The notes beneath the pieces are model-generated. The model made no database searches and had not been told where the DNA came from. It saw only the letters and a program-made list of their open reading frames with translations. A DNA stretch of 64,000 bases from positions 248,001 through 312,000 of the forward strand of contig MBPM02000042.1 in assembly GCA_001695595.3 (NCBI GenBank), given 5' to 3'. Positions 29,777 to 40,466 of this stretch are shown here, piece after piece. The position numbers were made by a program, and so were the translations under genes. The stretch comes from Plasmopara viticola. Taxonomy: Eukaryota; Oomycota; Peronosporomycetes; Peronosporales; Peronosporaceae. Each line of letters opens with the position of its first letter. Position 1 is the stretch's first letter.

Positions 29777-30684
29777 TTAATACGAGTCCATAGAAACAGT
29801 GGATGCTCGAGAGGCCGTTGGTATGAACATACTGTCGCGCATACTGGGCGTGAGCGTCGAGATGCTCTCCCTCGAATCGACACTGTACGCTCGATCAATG
29901 CGTTTGCTCTTGCGCTTGTACACGCACGTGTCTTTATCTATCCGAATGCCCCATTGAAATTCTTCGGCTTTCGTTACAACGTCCAGAAACTCATTCAGCT
30001 TGACAATGCGATCAATAATGAGCTGATCCGAGAAAAAACCCGTTAGACTTTGGGTCTGTAACTCTGGAATATCATGATCACTGCTGGGATTTTTAGCTTT
30101 TAGAGTAGCCGCCAAATTCCTACAGCAACAAACAAAGTGTCATTCCGAATAAAGGCCAAAGTACGCCAATCACCTGCGTGTATAATCAGTAACGTAGACT
30201 ACTTACAAGAACGTGCTGTATCGGTGCCATAATACCAGTGTGCCTCGAATGTCTGTCTCAATCAGCAGCTTGTACTCGACGTACTGTCGTCCCTGCTTGG
30301 TCTTAATCCGACTAGATTCATCACACCATACATGAATTGTCACTTCCCCACCGTCAAAAGCAAGCTACACTATGCATAATCGTACCTATCCACCACCTTT
30401 GCTGTAAGCAGTGAAATCTCACGCATTTGGTCAATTTTAGTCTGATACGAGTCGAGCGTCTGCCGTAGCTGCACATGTTCACGACGTAAATCCATACTGG
30501 CATTCTGGAGTGCCATATTCAGTATCGAAGCGCGCAATTTTTCGTTTTCCTCCTCCAAGTGACGTTTCTTGGCCGCAGCCTCAGCTAATTGAAACTCATA
30601 CTGACGTGCAGCTTCTTCGGCCTTGGCCACTTTATCCGCGGCGTCTGACAGCACACGCTCCATTCGTTTCATTGGTGGGCTCAT
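29777..30684 (-). CDS. Coiled-coil/PX protein, stand-alone paralogue of the myosin tail
   Basis: Predicted phosphoinositide-binding adaptor of 248 aa in three exons: 30386-30684, 30207-30311 and 29777-30119. Introns of 74 and 87 nt are GT-AG, and the joined frame is 747 nt. The protein follows the post-intron tail of the myosin at 6791-10460 closely: SPP start, DAADKVAKAE coiled coil, LLTAKVVDSRI, RQYVEYKLLIET, LWHRYSTF, NLAATLKAKN, and KLNEFLDVVTKAEEFQWGIRIDKDTCVYKRK. No motor is encoded nearby. The 5' end is uncertain: an upstream intron ending CTATACAG at 30696 suggests a further 5' exon, but no upstream ATG joins in frame, so I start at ATG 30684. It is tail-to-tail with the dynein gene, 156 bp between stops. 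Confidence 0.85.
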
Positions 30685-33600
30685 ATCGTATGCTACTGTA
30701 TAGAATAAAGAGAGGGGGGAGAAGGGAGGACGACTGTCGTCGAGTAAGAAAACCTTGTCTATCACGCGTTAGGTGACTTGCATTTACCCACCGATTCTTG
30801 GTCAGAGGGGCGAAGGCGCGTTTTCCAGAGCGACAGGATGCAGAACTTTCGCCGCCGATTGAGAGAAAACTGGTTTCTGCTGCTTCCTCTTCTCGTTTCG
30901 TTGCTGTCCGTCTGATGCCGAACAACTCGGCGACGATGCAAATGCCGTCTCAACGTTCAGTTTCGCTCGACCAGGCTTCTTGTGATTGGACAAATTGTTG
31001 GACGAGCAGAAAAAAGACTGGCCCGCATTTAGTTGCGAGGATTTGAACTATAGTCTGGGAAGGTGACGGCAGAGACTACTACTTTAAAGCTTAGCAAGCT
31101 GATGACGTCGAGAACAAGCGATTAGAGGGACGAAAGTAGGCGCCGTTTGGGCACTTTTGACGGTGCGTTTGCCCGGTTGTGGCTGTGCAACGACAAGTGC
31201 TGACAACATTTACATTTGAGCGAGGATGTCCGCTCTTCTAGTTGCAAAAGCACACCCGAGTCCATTGTTCTGACACTGGCTTCAGTAGTTAAGGCTATGG
31301 TATGGCAGTAAAATTGAAAGACAAAAGAGAAGTGGCTGTAGATAGCTTAGTGCCAAGTGGAATAAATAAGAGGAGTGGGATCTGAGTTGGCCATTACCGT
31401 AATTTAACAGTCAAGACACAAAGGCGAAGGGTTATGCTGCATTTCACGGCGAAATAATTAATTTAATCTCCCACCAAAAGCCGTGGTTCTGGTCGCGATT
31501 ATAATTGTGTTTTCTACTAGTACCGCCGTCAAAAATTTCACAACTTTTTTTTTCATACGGTCGGTAAAAGTCTGCTCTTTACTTGCTGTAGAAGCGGCAT
31601 CGGTCCTATCCAGAATGAAATTAGATTGTTTTCTTTCAACGATAAAGTCTATTGGATGGCGCCACCCGCTCGCTTGAACGCAGCGCGAAACGTACGTGGC
31701 GCTATATAGAAAAAAACCGCCAAATGGACAATTCTATTTTTAAGTAGAATAAGGTATACAATTGGACGAATGAGGCCAATGTCGAACGAGAAATGAAATA
31801 TTGCATGATAGGTAAAATAAATTTCCATCGAGCACATGTTACCTACCTGAACTCATTGTGAAGCTTTCTCGAACAAGCTGATGCAGCATCTCGATCAACG
31901 CATTGTATTTCTAACGAGAATTATGTTAAGTGACGTTAAATGAATGGGGGGCAAGAGAAGAAAGGTGACGACTTTTATAATGGGTAGCCCTTCAAATAGC
32001 ACGCGTCGTTTTGTTATGCATTTGCCTCGTCTTCAGCACGGGAATATGTTAGCAACTTTTAGAACGAGACTTTTTGCAAATATGTGATTGTTCTTGACCG
32101 CGCTTTGTCTCGTCGCAGCGTGTTGTTTAAAAGTGTAAACATGAATTTGTTGTCGTATACCCATGACTTTTCTAAAGTGTGCTTTAATCGCACATCACGG
32201 CGATGTCGCTTTGTCCCGTGAAAAAGTTGTCGGGCGTTTTAACACGTCAGATCGTAATTAAAAGTTAAAAGAGAGACAGGCCGATACTAGAATAGGTGGC
32301 GTTAAAAATCTCAAGCTTTTAAACGTGAATAGTTTCTTGAATGGAGCTGCATTGCAGTTGTGCTACAAATGTGGCGGCGAGCATATTTTACGAAAAAAAA
32401 GTTTGCAGATTGACTAAATTTAGCAAAATTGATAATTTGCGGCCTGCCGTAAAATACTGCCTGTTTCGGAAGTAATTGGGGATTAAATACAGAGAAAATG
32501 TATTACTCTGTAGCGCTAATTTAAAATTTAGCAGGTCTTGTTCTTTAATTTGTCGGGAATAGGTATCAGACTCATTTATGGTCGCAGAGATAAAAAAAAT
32601 TTAGACCATTAACATTAACGGGGACACAACAAGAGATCAAGATTTGTCGATCATGGAACACCTCTAGCTCTTGTTATTAAGAGGAGATTAAGGTCGGCTT
32701 AAATCAAAATTTCTTCGGCCTCGCTCACAAAACTTGCATTCCCAAACGCTACATCGCGTGGTATAAAAATTTGTCTTTCGATAGATCATCTGTGGTGCAT
32801 ATTGCCGCGGATTTCACGTGGCACACAATAGAGACGTGCAAGGAGATATACGAGATTTCAGTGAGCGGTCGTACGCTATTTCCGATTTTGAAGAGATTGA
32901 CGGACCAACATATCGCAAGATACAGTTTGATGAATCTGAAACCGCATATAATTTTTACCCTAGCTATATGGCTTCATGTGCACTTAATTCAATTTGCAAT
33001 CTAGATGTCTACTTTAATATCTTTCGAATTACCTTAGATCTAGCATAAATGCCGAAAGAATGTCGATCGTACATCAGAGGCCAAAACTCTGTCAAGACGG
33101 GAAGTCAGCTTTTAGTTCAAAAACTCGGCTTTATGTAACGGTTCGTCACATCTCTGCTTTACCAGACTTGGAGTACATCCTTGAAAGAGGATAGTGGACA
33201 AGTTCACTCTTAAACCTCATAATACAGGTAAGTGGATTCGACCAGAACGCTCAGAACGCTAACAAAGAAGGCTGCCGGTCGACGAGGTCATTCAAAGATG
33301 TTTAGATTAGCTCCTAAGAAGGTTGCTTTGGCTTTAAAAGAGCTCTTCACTGAAATTGGCTTCTTTATCTAATGCTGAGGCTATAACAACGATGGCACAT
33401 GTAGCAACGGCTGCGTCTGTACCAAAGGCGATACCTGCACTATGGGTGGCGAGCATTTAAATTTGCCCGCCAGAGAGCCACTCAGTCAAGGAAAACTTTG
33501 GAAGCATCCTTTTCCATAGTTGTGCGTGTCATTTTAACCAGTCTGGCTGTCCACATTCTCGAAAAAAAAATGGCGAGGTACAACGCGGACGCTCCGGCGC

Positions 33601-36029
33601 ACACTTGTTTGGCTCCCCGCCAGGTCCGGCAGTGTAAAGGCCTCAGATTAACGACAACATCTTCAAAGTCTAACCGCCCCTGAGAGATAGAAGACTTGTC
33701 GGTATGACAACCAGCGATGCAAAGTTCTCACCTACAAAGACAAGGAGAAGCCATTCGCATGGCCGTTGAGTATAATTTCTAGTGACTAAGACCCGATTCG
33801 GTAGCCCCTTGTCAATGAGAGCATCAATAGTGGGACTAAGGTCAATTCGTAGACGACAGCCCTCGGTACATTTCTTAGGCGCTGAAATCACCAACGCAGT
33901 AGACAAGGAGTTGTGCAGCTCACCCACCGCTAGGTAACTACGGGAGTTGCCTTTTCGTCTGAGGACCAATCGCTCTCGCGACGAGAAACAGGAAGGTTTG
34001 TGACTCGGTCGATGCAAACCGTGGTACCGAGTATAAACACATCTGCTCCTCCCATCGCGAGGGTCCACTTCTGAAGTGACATCTATGGAAAAAGATCGAT
34101 CGAAAGAAGCTATTAGTTTGGCGCAATCTTACGGCCGATGTACGCGGGCTTTGGAACCGCACCAAGTCATGCTAAACACTTTGCACAAGAAGCTTGGAAC
34201 TTGCAACCGTTGTAAAAACATCTTAATTGCTTTCCATCAAATTCATCACGATGATTTTTAGAAGCGACTAAGAAAGTATTCGAGCTATGTCAGAACCTCC
34301 TTAGAGCCGAAGCACATTGCGTTTTTGGGCTAAAAATGCGACTTGCTCACTCAGTTAAACAAAGACAACTCAACTCCGAGACGCCTCGACTTCGATAAAT
34401 GCTAAGTCAGGTGCTGGAAGCAAAAGTTTTCAGCGCAGATATGGAGTCCCTCCTACTATTGATAAACGAGCTGCTGAGAGACCGTGTCTTGCGTATGAAA
34501 TGCTCGCTGCTTTCGATGCCAAATCGCAATTGCTTTAAAGCAGTCATCAGAGGCTCCAACAATTATTATGAAGCAGAATAAATGTGACACTTTACAGCAG
34601 AGCATCTCTGCCTTACGAATAACTCCACAAGAAAGTACTCTTGACTTCATTGATCAAGAAGCGTCAAAAGAGGCCTCGGTATTTAGTCCTTGCGCCTTCT
34701 TCACGAGGTGCGGCAGGTCCTAAGCAACCAAACGGATGCGCTTGAAATTAATTTCGCTGAAAGCTCCGTACCCTTTGAGGCCCCTTTATCCATTTATCAC
34801 ATGACCTTTACAAATCAGATCATTCGCTGCACATTCCGGCACGAAGTTCTAATTTGCGTCAGAAAGTGGCTTCCGCTTCTAATTTAGCTGGACGCGCAAA
34901 TTTTGAGCTCAGTCTTACAGCCAATTTGGTGACAGCTATGAGCACTATGAGCTGCCGTACGGCAAATCAATCTTCGATTTCAACATTGTTGAGGCATCAA
35001 CAGCGCGTTAAAGGTGCTCGAGACCTAGCAAACCTAGCATTCGCAGTACCTTCTTAGTCGCTTAGCATAAATGTAGAGAAGGCAGACATTGTCTCGAAAC
35101 GTACACGACCCATGCTTTTTTCAGGGCCTTGAAAGGTTCGATGTAACGATGTTTTATTTCTTTGAATAAATAGGTCTACTTTTTCTAGTGGTAGGTATCC
35201 CTTCAAAACGTGAACTAATATCCTTTATATTTACCGAGAGCTTCCTTTGCTTATCGTAGGCAAATGTGATCACACACCTTGCCTTGTCGATTATGTTCAG
35301 TCAACTCTTTGCAAAGTCAGAAACTATTTTCTTCGTAATGAAACCGGGATCAAAATAGTTATCTGGGAAATAACTTTTTTCGAGCCTTCCCCCCTTTTTT
35401 TCCTGAATAATTCGTATTTTGAAAAGTCATCAAAACTTTCGTGAACATGAGAGAATGTTTGGAAGTCGCATTCGATATCACTTAAGTCACCATTAATGGT
35501 AGCGATCAGCAGACAGCCAAATAATAATTGGATTCTTTTCAACGGGGGGAAAACATCTAACGACATGATCCGACGCGAACATTAAGGCCACTGATGTAGA
35601 AGCTATATTCTGGGTGTCAGACGCAGCAACCACTTCAGTATATACCAACTCCGCCCCTGCTTGGTAGACTTTCCTATGCTAAATAAAAATCGATTTTGTG
35701 TGAGGGGTCATCGATCAAGTCTAATATAATAAAGCTCAAATTTGGAATATGTGAACTACATTGAGTCGTGGCACGAAGTCTATTTTGTCGATGTGAAGTG
35801 GGGAGTAGAAATGCAAAATGGTTTAGTCGATTTATTATCTTGTCACTTCGACCAAAAGTTTCTATAATGGTAAGGATGTTGTATTATAGCGCTAGCCATC
35901 ACGCGTAGTGATTCCTCATGATGAGGATCTAAAAAACCGTATCTCGTAAAGCTTACGATGCACCGCTTAGCAGTCATCGTGACCGAGAGAAGACAAATAA
36001 CTTAATAAACACCCAGTTCTGGTAGCACA
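30685..36029. other. Gene-poor AT-rich stretch
   Basis: Contains the probable 5' untranslated region or first exon of the PX gene (to about 30990), then about 5 kb of AT-rich sequence with only short frames. A minus-strand frame at 33670-34068 has some coding character but no motif I can assign. No RNA gene is seen. Confidence 0.4.
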
Positions 36030-36590
36030 GGTTGCATAAGTGGATCCGTGCCTATGTGCACACGTACGAAAGGCACCATAGGTTTGTATCCTTTCCGAAT
36101 GCGTCCGCACCATTGGGTAGTTTGCCATCGACATTGCATTATTCGTGGGAAAGTTTGGGTCCTCTACTCGACCTGTCGAAGGATTTGACGGAATTTACTA
36201 GTTTTACGGCCCTTGTTGACCGATTATAGCGGCTGTGCCGAACACGGTCGACAGGGTCAAAGCAGAATCGCTATTTCGTGTTCGTGACTATAATTCTTAA
36301 AGTCAATTCTCCGAGGTTAAGACCTCTGCTTTCTTGACTCTTGTTACACGAGCTGTTTTGGATGCCTAACATCAGTATCATCTTGTCTACAGCAAACTAC
36401 CCGCAGACCTATTGTTAGATAGAGCAAGTGAACTGCGTCGTGAAAGGCATATTACGCAGTGTGTGCGCAGATACTGGGTCCCACTCGTTGGATTTGCACT
36501 GAATTATGCAATGCATGCCTTAATAAACAACATTCTGCCCAACGCGAGTAGGTCACCCAAGTCTCGCGTTTTGTTGTTGCAACTTTGATA
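36030..36590 (+). mobile_element. Ty3/gypsy integrase fragment (decayed)
   Basis: Plus-strand frames read in order as an integrase: SAPLGSLPS and SWESL (pattern APLxxLPxPxxxWES) near 36100-36160, LSKDLTEFTSFTALVDRL to 36226, then, after frame changes, ILSTANYPQTYC-IEQVNCVV near 36384-36442 (pattern STAxHPQTDGQTERVNRxLE) and PLVGFALNYAMHALINN near 36480-36530. Stops and frameshifts interrupt every block. It is the same region of pol as the fragment at 390-770 and in the same orientation. Confidence 0.75.
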
Positions 36591-37485
36591 TCGATGGAGG
36601 AGAAATAGCCAAACGACTTACTAGTAACCGTGTTTCCGCGATGCGCAAGCGAGTATCGGAATAATTTTTTTCAAGGCAAGCGCGCAATGATATGGAGAAA
36701 AGCTTAAAACATAAAGAAGTACTCTAATCAAAAGTAGAAATGAAGCAAAACATGATTTTATTGGCAAATGGTCGGACCTCAAATCTACCTTCGAACGCAG
36801 AAAACGCTGCTTCTAAAGCTTAATCATACCAGCATTAAATTGGAACGCCAAGGTCAAATTGAAAATAGGGTTCGCGTATCCGCTTATTATGACTACAAGC
36901 GTGCGAAATGCTTCAGGTCATGTGAACATGGGAGAGGAAGTTACGACGGGACGCTGCGTTGTATTAGTGCCACATGAGCTTGCCTTTTGTTTTAAAAATG
37001 TCGTCTGTTAAAGACCGCGAAGATGGACTACAACAAGGTCGGTAAACTAGGATCTTCATTTAAAATGAGCTTTGATGCTCATATAATTTGCTATGCCGAT
37101 CATTGAAAATTAGCACAAGTATGTTTATTAGACATTAAGTGTCCGTAAGAAAAAAAATTGGACTTGTATGGGCTCAAATGGTCAGAAGCTTGATGGGTGA
37201 GTAAAAGGAATTACATGGTTTGAACCATCTGGAGGTATTGTTACATCGAGCGTTACTCTTCGCCCTGTTCGGAGGGGCTAGAGATAAGCATTAGTAACTA
37301 TCAGCTCATACCTGGAATTACAATAGCTACGCTAAGACTTGAAATCTAAATTTTGGTGTCGGGCGGAATTTAATTTGCGAGTTACATCAATTTTGAGTAT
37401 TAAGCAAAGGTCAGACACCTGAACTCTCGCTTACTTCAAGCAAAAAGCTTCGACAACTTCTCAGTAGACAAATATCGATTCCTTG

Positions 37486-37530
37486 GCCTTACTTTAGGGC
37501 CGAAATAGCAAGAAGTAAACCTTCGCCAAC
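37486..37530 (+). repeat. Short dispersed repeat, partner of 61651-61695
   Basis: TTTAGGGCCGAAAT followed within a few bases by AAGAAGTAAACCTT occurs here and at 61655-61690 in the same orientation. Nearby, AAGCAAAAA(A)GCTT at 37438 and 61882 may be part of the same decayed element. The source is unknown; it is probably an old transposon or LTR fragment. Confidence 0.4.
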
Positions 37531-37621
37531 GGCGCCTAGACCAACTCCGTGTGAGACATATATTAATCGGTCAAAATCATCGGCTAATTCGTAGTCTACC
37601 ATATTTTATGCTCTCTTCAGA

Positions 37622-38118
37622 CTACATTAGTATGAGGTGGACGCGAAAAGTTGCTGCTTGCCAATTTGCTTCGGCGAGTTTGGATTTGACAAGACCTTGG
37701 GCTTCTTGGTGGTTTTGCTTCGGCGAGTAGTAACATTGCTTTGTACACCGGTAAGCGTTTAACTCAAATTTGCAATTGCTGTGCTCCATTACAACCCCCG
37801 ATACTTTAGAGATCAGGTCTTTGCTCATTGTAAAGCCGTTTAAGAGAAGGTCATTAAATGCAACGGAATGAAAAGGTCCGTTACTAAGTCTTACACTGAA
37901 CATGAGACAGCGCCACGGTCTTGGATAGCTGACATCAAGTCCGTTAGCTTCTCTTCAATATTCTTAAACAAATCTAAGATCCCGATCTTAGTAAAATTCT
38001 CAAATGATCTCTGACTCAAAACCAGCTTCAAGTAGTCTCTAGGTAGTCCATCTAGATCATTAGAATTTATCAAGGTAACTGATGACCAGACCCCCCTCCA
38101 ATCTTTCTTTGTGTCCAC
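37622..38118 (-). other. Unrecognised coding-like segment, possibly decayed
   Basis: Two overlapping minus-strand frames (75 and 93 codons) have balanced amino-acid composition and could be one protein broken by a frameshift near 37900. I recognise no domain. A 14-bp direct repeat, TTGCTTCGGCGAGT, occurs twice about 60 bp apart inside it (near 37668 and 37725). There is no signal peptide or convincing start context. It may be an unassigned transposon remnant. Confidence 0.25.
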
Positions 38119-38786
38119 AACACCAATTTAACTAGACGATTGGTAAAGCGTAGTATTCGTAAACGTGTTCGACGCAGAGTAGGTACTATCGCGCGATCAT
38201 CGTCTTTAATGTGGGATGCAAACGCAAATATCGCTCGCTGTACAAGAAAGCTCTTCGCCGTGAGCTCGATACATTTGCAGCAACGGCAAAGATGGAAGCT
38301 ACAACAATCAATCCACCTAGGGACGATATGGTGCGTCTGCTAGTAACAAATGCTTAGGCTTGACGATTCATGTCTGAGTTTGGCTATCGTGCGATTATAC
38401 AGTTTCCACCGCATGAGACGACATTGAAGCCTTTCGAGACTGCATTGCATAAATTTGCGCAGAAGAAAAAGGACTGTGTAACAGCTGCAATACAATAACG
38501 TCGGGCTTCTTTACACGGGGAAAGAGCAAAGTTTTGGCTCAACAAAAGCCACAAGCTTTGACGAGGTTAGTGAGAAAGCGAACGGGCCAATCACCGACAG
38601 TGTGAGCAACGCCCTCATCGGCCCCTTCAAGGTGCGTGTAGGAGCTGCATTTATATAATTAAATGCTCATTGAAGTCTATCGCCTCAGGTCTGTCCTCGC
38701 GTAATGCGTCGGGAAATTTAGACTACATGCATTTCGAGCAATTATTGGCAAAGGAAGTAATTGAATTGGACCAGCTTCGCAAATTT

Positions 38787-39134
38787 AGCTGAGGTGGTAT
38801 TGTATTGTATTACATTATCGCGTTGCCAACTTATGCACGTGCTAGGCTCTATGGCTAGTCCACGGCATAGAGTGGTGTCCGCATACGTCGGGTCTCGTTC
38901 GGCGGGCAGTGCAGCCAGCACCGAGGCCGTGAGGGTCTTCCATTATTTTGTGTAGGTCTGACTTGGTAAGAGCCCAGGTGGCGCCCTGGTGCTGGAGACC
39001 GTCGCGTCGAGGGTGAGACTCGTTAGAGACCTGCAGATGCCCGAGAGCACCTGCCCAAAGCGCGCGAGCATTTAGCCCCCGCGCTTGGAAGGAGGGCGTC
39101 ACCCCAACCTTTTCCGAAAAGCTGAGGTGGTATT
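38787..39134 (-). mobile_element. SINE-like retroposon, copy 2, with 15-bp target-site duplication
   Basis: The body at 38802-39119 (318 bp) is nearly identical to the copy at 4900-5226. It is flanked by the exact 15-bp direct repeat AGCTGAGGTGGTATT at 38787-38801 and 39120-39134. The flanking repeat differs from that of copy 1, as expected for independent insertions, and the simple tail differs in unit (TACAA-type here, ATTAC-type in copy 1). It is inserted just upstream of, or within, the decayed helicase gene that follows. Confidence 0.85.
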
Positions 39135-39149
39135 CCTACAAAATACCGA

Positions 39150-40150
39150 CCTCTAAATTATGATTTTTTGCGGTGTAGAGATATATGCCGTCAAGGGAGG
39201 AGGATCGGCGGGAGGCAATGTTGCAGCGAAAGCGTCAAGAGTACGTAGAAATACTTTAACAATAATATTACACGAAACATTCGCAATGCAAAAAACTAGC
39301 AATTTTGCGCATATGAAAGCTAATAATTCGCGACAGAAGAGCATTGTTTTAAGAATTAGGTATATATTATTGATATTGGCACGAACGAGCAAACACTCAA
39401 CTTGTAGTACTATCAAGTGATACCGAATGCGGTAAGCTGACTGAGATCCCGCAGTATTTACTTGATGACGTCTCCGCACGAGAACTTGAGGAGAAGACGA
39501 GGATCGTTTGTACACAGCCATGACGGAAAAGCGCTTTTTCGCTTGCAAAACGGATTGCACGTGAAGGCACTGAACACTTTTCAAAAGATGTGGGTCTTGC
39601 TATTCGATTTGACTCTTTCTTTGATTCAAGGTGATTCGAGCTCATTTTTGTACCGCGGGAACGCTGCTCAAGTGGTTTCACAATGACCCACTAGCTCGAG
39701 GATTTTCCCATATTTTTTTTAATTAAGTGCACGAGCAAGACCAATCACACCATTTCAACTCATTTTGATCGAGACGTCAGTTATTTCGCAAAGACCACAT
39801 CTAAAGGTGGTTGTTATGAGTGTAACAATCCAAGTGGAAAAGTTTTCTCCGTACTGTCAGCCAGTTTCTTCAGCGCCCGTACTACAGATGGTGGGTGGCT
39901 TCAGCTTTCCTGTCACGAAGCTGTTTCTTTAGGATATACTCGTGTTGCTTGAATGCAACAGAACCACTCCATTTCCTTTCGTGAACGAGTCATGCAATGG
40001 ATGTATGGAAAGTGGAACATGCGGTCAATTGTTGTATGCAATTCTTCGAAAGATAGTCATTGATTGTCGTTTGTGTGGTGGATCAAGGTTTGCCGATGAA
40101 GAGAGATTTTTGGCATGCACACGGCTACCTGCTTTCGAGAAGGTACAATA
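39150..40150 (+). pseudogene. Decayed DExH-box RNA helicase gene (DHX family)
   Basis: Across all three plus-strand frames the segment reads as the first RecA domain of a DHX helicase. In order: QRKRQEYVEIL near 39227; a broken motif I, SDTECGKLTEIPQYLLDD (39416-39469; families have GxTGCGKST); RIVCTQP-RKSAFSLAKRIA (motif Ia, with a stop) near 39500-39560; FCTAGTLLKWFHNDPLARGFSHI (motif Ib region) near 39647-39710; N-stop-VHEQD where motif II DEVHERD belongs (near 39720); and LKVVVMSVTIQVEKFS (motif III, SAT as SVT) near 39795. FPVTKLFLEDIL follows, to about 39945. At least three stops and several frameshifts occur, and the second RecA domain is not recognisable. The true 5' end may lie before the SINE at 38787. 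Confidence 0.8.
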
Positions 40151-40466
40151 AATGATGACGCATTACCAGCTCCAGAGCAAATTGTTTCTTTCTTTTGTCT
40201 GCCAAGCTGCATTGAGTGTAATAATCGACGATGTCAAAAAAACACTATTGTCGTCTTATATATAGCAGCATGATGGACTACGGCAGAATTAAGCCGTAGA
40301 TCATGACCTTTGCTACAGCTGCTCTTCTATATCAATTAGAAGGTCCCGCTAGATGGAGATGGAACTGGAGCAATTTTCATATTTTTTCCGGGGTGGAAAG
40401 AGATTGTCTTCAAACTAAATTGAGTACAAGGAGACCAAGCAGAGTGTCTTCAATCATCGACAGTAC

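Noticed and set aside
30762..30993. Upstream exon for the coiled-coil/PX gene joined at a GTAAAT or GTGGGT donor
   Set aside because: All three frames were tried. The frame that joins in phase has no ATG, another meets a stop before the donor, and the third does not restore the reading frame.
33670..34068. Minus-strand 132-codon frame as a retroelement protein
   Set aside because: A short stretch suggests a polymerase-type motif, but no second motif supports it in any frame.
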